Positions 1 through 8,687 of a stretch of DNA of 64,000 nt are shown here, one piece after another. A program made the position numbers and the translations under genes. Under the pieces are notes generated by a model that did no database searches, was not told the origin of the DNA, and saw only the letters and a list, made by a program, of their open reading frames with translations. This DNA comes from Paracoccus sulfuroxidans (lineage in GTDB: Bacteria > Pseudomonadota > Alphaproteobacteria > Rhodobacterales > Rhodobacteraceae), in NCBI RefSeq assembly GCF_007830335.1, contig NZ_VLKU01000006.1, positions 129,001 through 193,000 of the forward strand, written 5' to 3'. Numbering within the stretch: the first letter of the stretch is position 1; the number at the start of each line of letters is the position of its first letter.

Positions 1-377
1 CCGCGCTGAACATCGTGGCGCTGCACCACCCGATGCAGCAGCGCCCCGAGGTGCGGCGAGAGCTGATGCGCGGCGCGCCCGAGGCCCTGCGTTCATTCGA
101 ACGGGGCGGCGTCGATATTGTCCTTTCGGGCCATCTTCACCGCTGGGCGGCTGCCGAATTGCTGGGGCAGGGGCGTCGGACGCTGCAGATCCATGCGGGC
201 ACGGCGCTTTGCAGCCGTCCGGGTGACAAGCAGAATGAATTTGCCGTTCTGGACATGCATGCGGGCGGGCTGACCGCCACCCGCCACATCGCCCCCATGG
301 ACCAGCAGGGCTTTCAGCCGCCAGTCACGCAGAACTTCCTGCGTCAGGGCGGATTGTGGCGGGCGGAAGCCGCCTGA
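1..377 (+). CDS. Metallophosphoesterase, C-terminal part (cut by window start)
   Basis: The reading frame is open to the left edge, so only the last 124 or so residues are present. They contain a GHLH motif (SGHLHR, encoded near 128-145), the C-terminal metal-binding histidine motif of calcineurin-like phosphoesterases. An earlier histidine pair (ALHHP, near 18-32) fits the upstream GNH/H block of the same fold. The family hydrolyses phosphate mono- or diesters with two bound metal ions. The substrate cannot be told from this fragment. It ends 143 bases before a siderophore importer on the same strand, and a short hairpin at 436-455 may separate the two. Confidence 0.8.
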   Translation, partial: ALNIVALHHPMQQRPEVRRELMRGAPEALRSFERGGVDIVLSGHLHRWAAAELLGQGRRTLQIHAGTALCSRPGDKQNEFAVLDMHAGGLTATRHIAPMDQQGFQPPVTQNFLRQGGLWRAEAA

Positions 378-435
378 AGGCATTTCCGGCCAAACGCCGC
401 CCGGGTTCAATCCTGACTGTTTCTCTGAGAATTGA

Positions 436-455
436 CTGGACCTCATGGTCCAGAG
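436..455 (+). terminator. Weak hairpin between phosphoesterase and siderophore importer
   Basis: ACTGGACC and GGTCCAG face each other across a TCAT loop. No T-run follows, so termination is only possible. The palindrome TTCTCTGAGAA lies just before it at 422-432. Confidence 0.25.
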
Positions 456-520
456 TGGCTAGTCCCGTCCCGCAGCGTGAAGCCAACCCCAGCCACACGC
501 GATTGTTGAAAGGATCTGCC

Positions 521-1414
521 ATGCGCCAATTCGCGCTGTCTTGTGTTCTTGCGGCTTCGCTGGCCCTTCCCGCTTTCGCCGAAGAGGTGACGATTGCCAC
601 CGCTCAGGGTGATGTGACGCTGCCGGCCCAGCCGCAGAAAGTCGCGGTCTTCGATATCGCGGCCATCGACAGCCTGAACGCGCTGGGCGTCGCGGTCGCA
701 GGTGCGCCCGACAACACCTACATGCCCTACCTGCAGGACGCGACCAAGGACGCCGCCAAGATCGGCACCCTGTTCGAGCCGAACCTTGAGACTCTGGCCG
801 GTCTTGGCCCCGATCTGATCATCATCGGCGGCCGCTCGGCGGCGCAGAAGGCGGCGGTCGAGCAGGTCGGCACGACCATCGACATGACCATCAGCCCCGA
901 TCTGCTGACCGATGCGAAAGCCCGCATCGACGCCTATGGCAAGCTGTTCGCCAAGACCGATGAGGCCACCGCTCTGAACGCCACGCTGGACGAAAAGATC
1001 GCCGCACTGCAGGAAGCCTCGAAGGGCAAGGGCAAGGCGCTGGTCATCCTGACCAACGGTCCGAAGATGTCGGCCTATGGCAAGGGCTCGCGCTTTGGCT
1101 GGATCTATGACGCAACGGGCCTGCCCGAAGCGGTCGAGAACCTGAAGGTCGGCAGCCATGGCGACGCCATCAGCCACGAATTCATCGCCGAGGCCAATCC
1201 CGACTGGCTGTTCGTCATCGACCGGGGTGCCGCCGTCGGCGCCGAGGGGCAGTCGGCTGAAGCCACGCTGACCAACCCGCTGATCGAAGGCACCAACGCC
1301 TGGAAAAACGGCCGCGTCGCCTATCTGCCGCCTGCGAACATGTACATCTCGGGCGCGGGCTACAACTCGCTGGTCGAGACGCTGGATCAACTGACCGCAG
1401 CCGTTTCGAAGTAA
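521..1414 (+). CDS. Siderophore ABC importer, periplasmic binding protein (CeuA/FatB/YclQ type)
   Basis: A 297-residue periplasmic solute-binding protein, first gene of a four-gene importer. Residues 1-20 form a signal peptide (charged MRQF, hydrophobic core, cleavage after PAFA). The mature part has the class III binding-protein layout: a VAVFDIAAIDSLNALGV segment near residues 40-60, a GRSAAQKAAVEQ region, and a long helix linking two lobes. The similarity is to the CeuA/FatB/YclQ family, which binds catecholate or mixed iron-siderophores. The ATG at 521 is chosen because it begins the signal peptide and has GAAAGG upstream; an in-frame ATG at 356 would add an implausible leader. The stop overlaps the next start (TAATG), so the genes are translationally coupled. 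The exact siderophore is not deducible. Confidence 0.88.
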   Translation: MRQFALSCVLAASLALPAFAEEVTIATAQGDVTLPAQPQKVAVFDIAAIDSLNALGVAVAGAPDNTYMPYLQDATKDAAKIGTLFEPNLETLAGLGPDLIIIGGRSAAQKAAVEQVGTTIDMTISPDLLTDAKARIDAYGKLFAKTDEATALNATLDEKIAALQEASKGKGKALVILTNGPKMSAYGKGSRFGWIYDATGLPEAVENLKVGSHGDAISHEFIAEANPDWLFVIDRGAAVGAEGQSAEATLTNPLIEGTNAWKNGRVAYLPPANMYISGAGYNSLVETLDQLTAAVSK

Positions 1415-2373
1415 TGCGACTGATCGGCGCCGGACTGCTTCTGCTGTTGCCGCTGATGGCGGTCAGCCTGGGCGTCGGCGCCGCACGCATTGATCTGGGC
1501 GCGGTGCTGACCGACCCCTGGGCCACGCTGGTGATGACGGAATCGCGCCTGCCGCGCACGCTGGCGGTGGTTCTGACCGGCGCGGCGCTGGCGGTGGCGG
1601 GCGTCGTTCTGCAGGCGCTGGTGCGCAACCGCTTCGTCGGCCCCGAGACCACCGGCACCGCCGAAAGCGCTGCCCTTGGCCTGCTGGCCATCACCATTCT
1701 TGCGCCGACCGCCCCCATCTGGATCAAGATGGGCGCGGCGGCGATTTCCGCCATGGCGGGCACCGCCATCTTCATCTGGATCATCCGCCGCCTTCCCCCG
1801 CGCGAGGTGATGCTGGTCCCGGTCGCGGGGATCGTGCTTTCGGGCGTGATCTCGGCCGTCGTGACCTTCGTCGGCTGGCAGACCGATATGCTGCAATATG
1901 TGGGCACCTGGCTGATGACGGGCGAGTTTTCGGGCGTGATCGCAGGCCGGTACGAGCTTTTGTGGATCGCCGCTGCCGCTGCCGTGCTGGCCTGGTTCGC
2001 CGCCGACCGTTTCGCCATTCTGGGCCTTGGCGACAGCGTCGCCACCGGGCTGGGCCTGTCACCCAAGGCGGTTCTGCGCATGGGGCTGGCGGTGGTCTCG
2101 GTCGTTACGGCCATGACCATCACCACGGTCGGGATGATCCCCTTCGTCGGGCTGGTCGTGCCGAATATCGTCGCGCGGCTGATGGGCGACGATCTGCGCG
2201 CCTCGCTGCCGGTGGTGGCGATCTGGGGCGCGGCGCTGCTGATGGCCTGTGACCTGATCGGGCGGCTGGTCATCTTCCCCTATGAGATCCCTGTCGGCAC
2301 CGTGCTTGGCGTGCTGGGGGCGGGGATTTTCCTGTGGCTTCTTTATCGCAGGCCCGCCCGTGCAACTGCCTGA
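1414..2373 (+). CDS. Siderophore ABC importer permease 1 (FecCD family)
   Basis: A 319-residue polytopic inner-membrane permease of the BtuC/FecCD family, with about nine or ten hydrophobic segments. Family features include the N-terminal SRLPRTLAVVLTGAALAVAG segment, with VLQALVRN following, and the ATPase-coupling region near GLGLSPKAVLRMGL. Near the C-terminus is the typical VGMIPFVGLVVPNIVARLMG stretch. With the second permease it forms the channel that receives the iron-siderophore from the periplasmic binding protein encoded just upstream. Its 3' end overlaps the next permease gene by 14 bases, an arrangement typical of fatDC/ceuBC pairs. Confidence 0.88.
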   Translation: MRLIGAGLLLLLPLMAVSLGVGAARIDLGAVLTDPWATLVMTESRLPRTLAVVLTGAALAVAGVVLQALVRNRFVGPETTGTAESAALGLLAITILAPTAPIWIKMGAAAISAMAGTAIFIWIIRRLPPREVMLVPVAGIVLSGVISAVVTFVGWQTDMLQYVGTWLMTGEFSGVIAGRYELLWIAAAAAVLAWFAADRFAILGLGDSVATGLGLSPKAVLRMGLAVVSVVTAMTITTVGMIPFVGLVVPNIVARLMGDDLRASLPVVAIWGAALLMACDLIGRLVIFPYEIPVGTVLGVLGAGIFLWLLYRRPARATA

Positions 2374-3334
2374 GATCTCGCGCCAGAACCTGATCCTGCT
2401 GACCGGCCTGACGCTGCTGCTGGCGGCATTTTCGGCGCTGTGGATGCTGCAGGGACTGCCGCCCGAGGGCAACCGCAGCTTCATCCTGAAGCTGCGCTGG
2501 ACGAAGCTCGCGGGGCTGATCGTCGTCGGCGCGGCCACCGGGATCGCCACGGTGCTGTTTCAGACGGTGGCCGGAAACCGGGTGCTAACCCCCTCGATCA
2601 TGGGGTTCGATTCGCTTTACGTGCTGCTGCAGACCTCGCTGGTGATGATGCTGGGCATTGCAGGCGTGGCCGCGCTGCCGGTGGGCGAGAAGTTCTTGCT
2701 GGAGGTCGGCGTCATGACGCTGCTGGCCTGCATCCTCTTCGGCACGCTCTTGGGGCGGGGCGCGCGGGACATTCCGCGCACGATCCTGACCGGCGTCATT
2801 CTGGGCATCCTCTTCCGCTCGCTGAACAGCTTTCTGGGCCGGGTGATCGACCCGATCGAATTCGCCGTCGTTCAGCAAAACAGCATGGCGAGCTTCAGCC
2901 GCATCGACGCGAACCTCTTGCCCTATGGGCTGGGGCTGGCGCTGCTGGCGATGGTGGGGGCGATGCTGCTGGCCTCTCGCCTTGACGTGCTGGGGCTGGG
3001 GCGCGAGGTCGCGGTCTCGCTGGGTCTGCGGCACGAACGGGTGGTGATCCTGACGCTGGCGCTGGTCGCCGTTCTGGTCGCCATCCCGACGGCGCTGGTC
3101 GGGCCTATCACCTTCTTCGGCCTGCTGGTCGCGGGCATGACCCACGGGCTGGCGCAGACTGCGCGTCACGCGATCCTGCTACCCGCCGCCGGGTTGATCG
3201 CGGCCACCATGCTGGTTGCGGGGCAGTTGCTGTTCGAACGCGTGATGGGGCAGGCCGCCTTCCTGTCGGTCATCATCGAATTCGCCGGCGGTTTGTTCTT
3301 CATGTACCTTCTGTTGAAAGGTCGGATCCGATGA
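2360..3334 (+). CDS. Siderophore ABC importer permease 2 (FecCD family)
   Basis: A 324-residue second FecCD-type permease, expected to pair with the upstream permease in a heterodimeric channel. Family segments include GNRVLTPSIMGFDSLYVLLQ in the first third, LGLGREVAVSLGLRHERVV in the coupling region, and VGPITFFGLLVAGMTHGLAQ near the end. The start is set at the GTG at 2360, which gives the normal N-terminus QLPEISRQNLI; the longer frame from 2282 would run through the end of the previous gene. The next gene, the ATPase, starts at 3331 in an ATGA overlap, so the whole set is one transcript. Iron control is likely from the function, but I see no convincing Fur box. Confidence 0.85.
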   Translation: MQLPEISRQNLILLTGLTLLLAAFSALWMLQGLPPEGNRSFILKLRWTKLAGLIVVGAATGIATVLFQTVAGNRVLTPSIMGFDSLYVLLQTSLVMMLGIAGVAALPVGEKFLLEVGVMTLLACILFGTLLGRGARDIPRTILTGVILGILFRSLNSFLGRVIDPIEFAVVQQNSMASFSRIDANLLPYGLGLALLAMVGAMLLASRLDVLGLGREVAVSLGLRHERVVILTLALVAVLVAIPTALVGPITFFGLLVAGMTHGLAQTARHAILLPAAGLIAATMLVAGQLLFERVMGQAAFLSVIIEFAGGLFFMYLLLKGRIR

Positions 3335-4089
3335 TCGAGATTTCGGGCGTCAATTACAGCATCGGCGGGGCGCAGATCCTGCGCGATATCTCGGCCAGCC
3401 TGCCGAAGGGCAAGCTGACCGCGCTGATCGGGCCGAACGGGGCAGGGAAATCGACGCTGCTGCGCCTGATCGGTCGGCTGGAGCCGCTGCAATCGGGCCG
3501 CATCAGCCTTGACGGTATGGACATCCGCCAGACCCCGACCGAGGCGCTGGCGCTGAAGATGGCCATTCTGGGGCAGCAGACCCATATCGTCAGCCGCCTG
3601 CGCCTGCGCGAGCTGGTGCGCTTTGGCCGCTGGCCGCATCATCGCGGGCGGCCCTGCGCCTGTGATCACACCGCCGTCGAAGAGGCGCTGGATGCGTTCG
3701 AGCTGCAGCCGCTGGCCACGCGCTTTCTGGATGAGGTCTCGGGCGGGCAGGCGCAGCGCGCGCATCTGGCGATGACCTTCGCGCAATGCACCGATTGGCT
3801 GCTGCTGGATGAGCCGCTGAACAACCTCGACATGGCGCATTCGCGCGCGCTGATGGCGCGGCTGGCCGAGATGGTCGCGGGCACCGGCAAAAGCGTGGTG
3901 ACCGTGGTGCATGAGGTGAACTATGCCGCCGCCTGGGCCGATCATATCGTGGCGTTGAAAGACGGGGCCATCATGGCGCAAGGCGCGCCGGATGAGGTGC
4001 TGACCGAAGCCTGCCTCTCGGCGCTTTATGACACGCCGGTCACCATCGCCAATCACAACGGCCGCCCGCTGGTCCTGCATCACGCCTGA
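3331..4089 (+). CDS. Siderophore ABC importer ATPase
   Basis: A 252-residue cytoplasmic ABC ATPase that powers the importer encoded by the three genes before it. Motifs are complete: Walker A GPNGAGKST near residue 38, Q-loop at LGQQTH, signature VSGGQAQRA near residue 138, Walker B LLLDEPLNNLD near residue 157, and the switch histidine in VVHEVN. It belongs to the FecE/CeuD iron-siderophore subfamily. It is the last gene of the operon and is followed directly by a GC-rich hairpin terminator shared with the convergent dioxygenase gene. Confidence 0.9.
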   Translation: MIEISGVNYSIGGAQILRDISASLPKGKLTALIGPNGAGKSTLLRLIGRLEPLQSGRISLDGMDIRQTPTEALALKMAILGQQTHIVSRLRLRELVRFGRWPHHRGRPCACDHTAVEEALDAFELQPLATRFLDEVSGGQAQRAHLAMTFAQCTDWLLLDEPLNNLDMAHSRALMARLAEMVAGTGKSVVTVVHEVNYAAAWADHIVALKDGAIMAQGAPDEVLTEACLSALYDTPVTIANHNGRPLVLHHA

Positions 4090-4097
4090 TGCGAAAA

Positions 4098-4117
4098 GGG
4101 CCCCTTAGCAGGGGCCC
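4098..4117 (+). terminator. Hairpin between convergent genes
   Basis: A perfect 7-bp stem, GGGCCCC and GGGGCCC around the loop TTAGCA, lies between the stop codons of the siderophore ATPase and the convergent dioxygenase. It can serve both directions. T-runs are weak. Confidence 0.65.
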
Positions 4118-4123
4118 ATCCGT

Positions 4124-4921
4124 TTACGCAGCGGGTTTCGCGATCACCCGGAAGCGGTTGCCCCAGGGGTCTTCGACCTCGGTTCCGGCGAAATTCGCGG
4201 CGGTGTGATCGGCGGCCAGCACGACCTCGGCCAGCCCGGCGGCATCTGGGCTGCGGCGACCCGCGCCCCGGCTGTTCCAGATATTGCCCGCCAGATGGTG
4301 GTGATAGCCACCGGTCGAAAAGAAGCTGGCACTGGGAATATGGGCGACGCGCTGCATGCCGAGCTTCTCTGACATGAAGCCCTCGACCGTCGGGATATCG
4401 CCCACTTGCAGGTGGACGTGGCCCACGACCGTGCCCGAAGGCGCGCCGCTCCAGGGCTGGTCTGCCAGCCGCAGCAGCGCCTGAATGTCCAAGGGCAGCG
4501 TGTCCATCACGATCTGATCGCCGTTCTTCGTCCACATGGCGCGGGGGCGGTCGACATAGATCTCGATCCCGTTGCCTTCGGGGTCACGCAGATACAGCGC
4601 CTCGCTGACCAGATGGTCCGAAGCCCCGTCCAGCCGCAGCCCGGTTTCCGCCGCAAAGCGCAGCCAGCGGCCAAGTGCTGCGCGGTCGGGCAGCAGGAAG
4701 GCGGTGTGGAACAGCCCCGCCTCTTGCGGGCGCGGGCGGGCCTTGGCGTCGCGGCGCAGCTCGACCAGCGGCAGGCCGTCCTTGCCCAGCACCATTGCCT
4801 CGCCATCCGAGGACAGCTGGTCAAGGCCAATCACCGATTGATAGAAATCGCCGGTCTTTTGCAGGTCATTCACGGTCAGGGCGACATTCTGGACCGAGAG
4901 GGGGGCGTCACTGGTGGCCAT
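4124..4921 (-). CDS. Two-domain VOC-family dioxygenase (CatE-like)
   Basis: A 265-residue protein with two vicinal-oxygen-chelate repeats, roughly residues 8-120 and 150-260. Each begins with a VQNVALTVNDL- or VGHVHLQVGDI-type strand. It resembles the Bacillus CatE/YfiE group of catechol 2,3-dioxygenases, including the FFSTGGYHHHLAGNIW stretch and LRDPEGNGIEIY with its probable metal-ligand glutamate. The likely role is metal-dependent ring cleavage of a catechol, though glyoxalase-type or resistance functions share the fold. The start at 4921 has AAGGA eight bases upstream; an ATG 48 bases earlier lacks this. The closeness to a siderophore importer may be chance, because the genes converge. 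Confidence 0.8.
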   Translation of the reverse strand: MATSDAPLSVQNVALTVNDLQKTGDFYQSVIGLDQLSSDGEAMVLGKDGLPLVELRRDAKARPRPQEAGLFHTAFLLPDRAALGRWLRFAAETGLRLDGASDHLVSEALYLRDPEGNGIEIYVDRPRAMWTKNGDQIVMDTLPLDIQALLRLADQPWSGAPSGTVVGHVHLQVGDIPTVEGFMSEKLGMQRVAHIPSASFFSTGGYHHHLAGNIWNSRGAGRRSPDAAGLAEVVLAADHTAANFAGTEVEDPWGNRFRVIAKPAA

Positions 4922-5100
4922 TTTCCAAATCCTTCTGATCGGGACAGGATGTCCCTTTCTTGTGACCAAGATAGGGGGTTGCGTTTCTCCATGAAATGGC
5001 GGCTGTCACGGAACACTGTCCACGATACGGCGACAATTTGGCGATTGCCAAGGAAGGCGCGACCGCGCATGATGCGCGCCCATCAGCCAGCCGGATTGTC

Positions 5101-6255
5101 ATGACCTCCAGACCCAATGCCCCGCGCGCCGCGTCCCCTTCGGATGCCGAACCTGCGCGCATGGAAATCTTTCTTGTGGCGACGCCGGGGCTGGAGGAAC
5201 CGCTTGCCGAGGAAGCGCGCTCCTTAGGCTTTGACGCGCAGGTCGTGCCGGGCGGGGTGCAGTTCCACGGCGGCTGGCCCGAGGTCTGGCGCGCCAACCT
5301 GCAGATCCGCGGTGCGACCCGGGTGCTGGTGCGCATCGGTGCCTTCCGGGCGATGCATCTGGCGCAGCTCGACAAGCGCGCGCGGCGTTTCCCATGGGCC
5401 GATTTCCTGCGCCCCGACGTGCCCCTGAAGGTCGAGACGGTCAGCCGCAAATCGAAAATCTATCACGCCGGGGCCGCCACCCAGCGGGTCGAGGCGGCCT
5501 TGAAGGACAGTCTTGGCGTCACCATCGCCCCGGACGCGGAAATGGTCCTGAAGGTCCGGATCGAGGATGATCTTTGCACCTTCAGCATCGACAGCTCGGG
5601 CGACTCGCTGCATCGGCGCGGGTATAAAGAGGCCGTCGGCAAGGCCCCCATGCGCGAAACCATGGCCGCGATGTTCCTGCGCCAATGCGGCTATGATGGC
5701 CGGATGCCGGTGCTGGACCCGATGTGCGGCTCGGGCACGTTCGTGCTGGAAGCGGCCGAGATTGCGGCGGGCCTGAACCCCGGCCGCGCCCGGCATTTCG
5801 CCTTCGAACAGCTGGCAAGTTTTGATCCCGCCGCCTGGCAGCAGATGCGCAGCACCCCCGCCCCCGCCGTCTCACCCGAGATCCGCCATTTCGGCAGCGA
5901 CCGCGACCAGGGCGCGATCCGCATGAGCCTTGCCAATGCCGAGCGCGCGGGCCTCTCCGACTGGACACGGTTCGACTGTCGCCCGATCAGCGACCTTGAG
6001 CGCCCCGAGGGGCCGCCGGGCCTCATCATGATCAACCCGCCTTACGGGGCGCGCATCGGCAACAAGGGGCCGCTTTTCGGACTGCATGCCGCCATGGGCG
6101 AGGTGCTGCGCGAACGCTTCGGCGGCTGGCGCGTCGGTCTGGTCACCAGCGAGGTGCCGCTGGCTCGCGCGACTGGCCTGCCGTTCGAGGACCCCGGCCC
6201 CTATGTCGCGCATGGCGGGCTGAAAGTGCGGCTGTACCGGTCTCGCCCGCTTTAA
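5101..6255 (+). CDS. THUMP-domain class I SAM-dependent RNA methyltransferase (RlmL-like)
   Basis: A methyltransferase related to the THUMP half of E. coli RlmL, which makes m2G in 23S rRNA. After a variable leader, the conserved part starts at MEIFLVATPGLEEPLAEEA (ATG at 5161). A THUMP RNA-binding domain occupies about the next 160 residues. The Rossmann methyltransferase follows, with SAM motif I in DPMCGSGTFVLEAA and the catalytic NPPY motif in IMINPPYGARIG. Either 5101 (384 residues) or 5161 (364 residues) could be the start; neither has a strong Shine-Dalgarno sequence. The 3' end overlaps the convergent L,D-transpeptidase gene by four bases. Confidence 0.85.
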   Translation: MTSRPNAPRAASPSDAEPARMEIFLVATPGLEEPLAEEARSLGFDAQVVPGGVQFHGGWPEVWRANLQIRGATRVLVRIGAFRAMHLAQLDKRARRFPWADFLRPDVPLKVETVSRKSKIYHAGAATQRVEAALKDSLGVTIAPDAEMVLKVRIEDDLCTFSIDSSGDSLHRRGYKEAVGKAPMRETMAAMFLRQCGYDGRMPVLDPMCGSGTFVLEAAEIAAGLNPGRARHFAFEQLASFDPAAWQQMRSTPAPAVSPEIRHFGSDRDQGAIRMSLANAERAGLSDWTRFDCRPISDLERPEGPPGLIMINPPYGARIGNKGPLFGLHAAMGEVLRERFGGWRVGLVTSEVPLARATGLPFEDPGPYVAHGGLKVRLYRSRPL

Positions 6256-6803
6256 TCCTTGCGGCCGTCGCCGGGCGCGCCAACCCGGCGCGGGGCGTGA
6301 CGCGGCAGGTCGGGCACGATCAGCCGTGCGCCGGGTGCGACCCGCCCGGCCAGCCAGATCAGATCCGCCCGCGAAAACGCGATGCAGCCCGCTGTCGGAA
6401 AGCCGGGTCGCCGCCATTGGTGCAGAAAGATCGCCGATCCCTTTCCGGGCATGGCTTTCGGCCAGTTCCAGTCGGTGATCAGCACGATGTCATACAGCGG
6501 ATCGGGACGGCGCATGTCCTCGTGACTGGCGGCGAAGGGCGCGCGGACAGCAAGGTTATAGTCCGCATGACCCGAAGCATCGCACCACAGATCCCCCGGC
6601 AGGATCGGCCGCGCCCAAAGGGCGGGCTTTAGCACCCGGTCCGGACGATAGAGCAGCCCGACGATCCGATGCTCGCCCAAGGGCGTCGCGCCATCGCCTT
6701 CGCGCTTCTGGTCCGAAATCCCGCCCCGCCCGACCGAGCAGGGCAGCACCCGCCCGCCGAACCGCAACCCCATCGGCGTCAGCACCAGATCGGCGATGCT
6801 CAC
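6252..6803 (-). CDS. L,D-transpeptidase (YkuD) family protein
   Basis: A 183-residue YkuD-fold protein. The catalytic region is recognisable as IFLHQWRRPGFPTAGCIAFSRADL: the histidine and the cysteine of the TAGC motif are the active-site residues of L,D-transpeptidases that cross-link or modify peptidoglycan. An upstream REGDGATPLGEH segment is also typical of this small family. There is no obvious signal peptide, so export is uncertain. Translation probably starts at GTG (6803), which overlaps the ribA stop codon in a GTGA arrangement, so the two genes form one transcript on the minus strand. Confidence 0.8.
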   Translation of the reverse strand: MSIADLVLTPMGLRFGGRVLPCSVGRGGISDQKREGDGATPLGEHRIVGLLYRPDRVLKPALWARPILPGDLWCDASGHADYNLAVRAPFAASHEDMRRPDPLYDIVLITDWNWPKAMPGKGSAIFLHQWRRPGFPTAGCIAFSRADLIWLAGRVAPGARLIVPDLPRHAPRRVGAPGDGRKD

Positions 6804-7861
6804 AGCAGATGCCCGGATTTCTGTGCCTTCACGTCCAGATAGTCGGTGTTGAAGCGGTTGCGCGGGGTGATCAGGGGCACGCGCTCGGCCACCTCGATGC
6901 CCTGACCCTCCAGCATCGAGACCTTGCGCGGGTTGTTGGTCATCAGCCGCACCGCCTTGAAGCCCATCTTCTTCAGGATGCCCGCGCCAATGCGAAAATC
7001 GCGCTCATCATCGTTGAAACCCAGACGGTGGTTCGCCTCGACAGTGTCAAAGCCCTGATTTTGCAGGGCATAGGCGCGCATCTTGTTGGCCAGCCCGATG
7101 CCGCGCCCCTCCTGGTTCAGGTACAGCAGCACGCCCGCGCCATTCGCGCCCATCGCCGCCAGCGCGGCATGAAGCTGGGGGCCACAGTCGCATTTCAGGC
7201 TGCCCAGCACATCGCCGGTGAAGCAGGCCGAATGCAGCCGCGCCAGCACCGGCTGGTCGCGTGGCGGGCTGCCGATCTCGACGGCGTAATGCTCGGCCTC
7301 GCCGTCATCGGGCCGGAAGATATGCAGCTTCGAGTTCTCGGCCGCCAGCAGTGGCAAACGCGCGGCGGCCACAGGGGCCAGCGCCGCCTCGGTCGCCATC
7401 TGCGCCAGCGCCGGGCCTGGCGCGATACGCGTCAGCCCCTCCGGCACGGCAGAGATCGGCACCACCAGCAGCGCAGGCAGGAGCTGCGCCGATTTCGTCA
7501 GCGCAATGGCGGCACGATAGGGCGTCACATCGCCACCCCTCTGGCTGACCAGCGGCCCCTTCATCGGCGTCATCAGATCGCCCGCCGGGTCAGCCACGGC
7601 GCGCAGCCAGGCCAGATCCGCCCCCGCAGGCACCTCGATCCGCGCCAGATCGCCGTCATAGACCCGCGCCTTCAGCGTCTCGGCCCGCCATGAGGTGATG
7701 GCCAGAACCACCGGCCCAAGCGCCCGCATCGCGGCCAGCCGGTCGGGCCGCAGCGTCTCGACCGCGGCCACCAGAACGTCGCCCACGACGACCGGCAACC
7801 CCATCCGCAGGTCCGAGCGCGCGCGCGAAAGAGTTTCACTCAGGGTCGGGAACAGGGTCAT
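6800..7861 (-). CDS. ribA: GTP cyclohydrolase II (riboflavin biosynthesis)
   Basis: A 353-residue protein catalysing the first committed step of riboflavin synthesis, GTP to 2,5-diamino-6-ribosylamino-pyrimidinone phosphate. The C-terminal 200 residues are a complete RibA domain: the zinc site around SACFTGDVLGSLKCDCGPQL, then LYLNQEGRGIGL, then DTVEANHRLGF. The N-terminal 150 residues resemble a degenerate RibB-like region that lacks the usual acidic active-site motifs, the arrangement common in Rhodobacteraceae. The ATG at 7861 starts opposite a divergent response regulator gene. Two direct repeats of TTGAAACA lie just upstream. Confidence 0.9.
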   Translation of the reverse strand: MTLFPTLSETLSRARSDLRMGLPVVVGDVLVAAVETLRPDRLAAMRALGPVVLAITSWRAETLKARVYDGDLARIEVPAGADLAWLRAVADPAGDLMTPMKGPLVSQRGGDVTPYRAAIALTKSAQLLPALLVVPISAVPEGLTRIAPGPALAQMATEAALAPVAAARLPLLAAENSKLHIFRPDDGEAEHYAVEIGSPPRDQPVLARLHSACFTGDVLGSLKCDCGPQLHAALAAMGANGAGVLLYLNQEGRGIGLANKMRAYALQNQGFDTVEANHRLGFNDDERDFRIGAGILKKMGFKAVRLMTNNPRKVSMLEGQGIEVAERVPLITPRNRFNTDYLDVKAQKSGHLL

Positions 7862-7874
7862 GGCTGCCGCGTTG

Positions 7875-7892
7875 TTGAAACAAATTGAAACA
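7875..7892. promoter_or_regulatory. Tandem direct repeat TTGAAACA, possible response-regulator site
   Basis: TTGAAACA occurs at 7875-7882 and again at 7885-7892, a 10-bp period, in the divergent ribA/response regulator intergenic region. OmpR-family regulators commonly bind direct repeats spaced one helical turn apart, so autoregulation or ribA control is possible. This rests on the pattern only. Confidence 0.3.
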
Positions 7893-7994
7893 TAGGACGG
7901 ATTTCCGACAACTCCATGTGAGAATCGCAGCTTGTCGCTGGACCCTTTCTACGTGCGGCCTCAGGTTTCCGTCATCAAGGCTTAGGAGGCAAGA

Positions 7995-8681
7995 ATGGCC
8001 GGACTGAAAAAGATCCTGCTGGTGGATGATGAAGAGGACCTGCGCGAGGCTCTGGCCGAGCAATTGGTCGCGACCGAGGATTTTGATGTATTCGAGGCCG
8101 GTACCGGTGTCGAGGCAGTGGAGAAATCCAAGAACGCAATCTTCGATCTGGTGGTCCTCGACGTTGGCCTGCCCGATACCGACGGGCGCGAGCTTTGCAA
8201 GCGCCTGCGCAAACAGGGCGTGAAATGCCCGATCGTCATGCTGACCGGCCATGACACCGATGCCGATACGATCCTCGGCCTCGACAGCGGCGCCAATGAC
8301 TATATCACCAAGCCGTTCAAATTCCCGGTCCTGCTGGCCCGCCTGCGCGCCCAGCTGCGCACGCATGAACAGTCCGAGGACGCGATCTTCCAGCTTGGCC
8401 CCTATACGTTCAAACCGTCGATGAAGATGCTGATCGACGCGAAAGAGCGCAAGATCCGCCTGACCGAGAAGGAAACCAACATCCTGAAGTTCCTCTATCG
8501 GGCGCAGGATGGGGTGGTGCCGCGCGACGTGCTGCTGCACGAGGTCTGGGGCTATAACGCGGGCGTGACCACCCATACGCTGGAAACTCATATCTACCGC
8601 CTGCGCCAGAAGATTGAGCCTGATCCCTCGAACGCCCGGCTTCTGGTCACCGAAAGCGGCGGCTACCGTCTGGTCGCCTGA
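7995..8681 (+). CDS. OmpR-family response regulator (CenR-like)
   Basis: A 228-residue two-component regulator. Residues 5-120 are a receiver domain with the acidic pocket in VDDEEDL, the phospho-acceptor Asp56 in VVLDVGLPD, and the conserved lysine in TKPFKFP. Residues 130-228 are a winged-helix OmpR/PhoB DNA-binding domain ending in HIYRLRQKIEPD and SGGYRLVA. The sequence resembles CenR of Rhodobacter, an essential envelope regulator; that identification is from memory of the family. No histidine kinase is adjacent. An excellent Shine-Dalgarno (AGGAGG at 7984-7989) fixes the ATG at 7995. Confidence 0.85.
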   Translation: MAGLKKILLVDDEEDLREALAEQLVATEDFDVFEAGTGVEAVEKSKNAIFDLVVLDVGLPDTDGRELCKRLRKQGVKCPIVMLTGHDTDADTILGLDSGANDYITKPFKFPVLLARLRAQLRTHEQSEDAIFQLGPYTFKPSMKMLIDAKERKIRLTEKETNILKFLYRAQDGVVPRDVLLHEVWGYNAGVTTHTLETHIYRLRQKIEPDPSNARLLVTESGGYRLVA

Positions 8682-8687
8682 TCGCGG

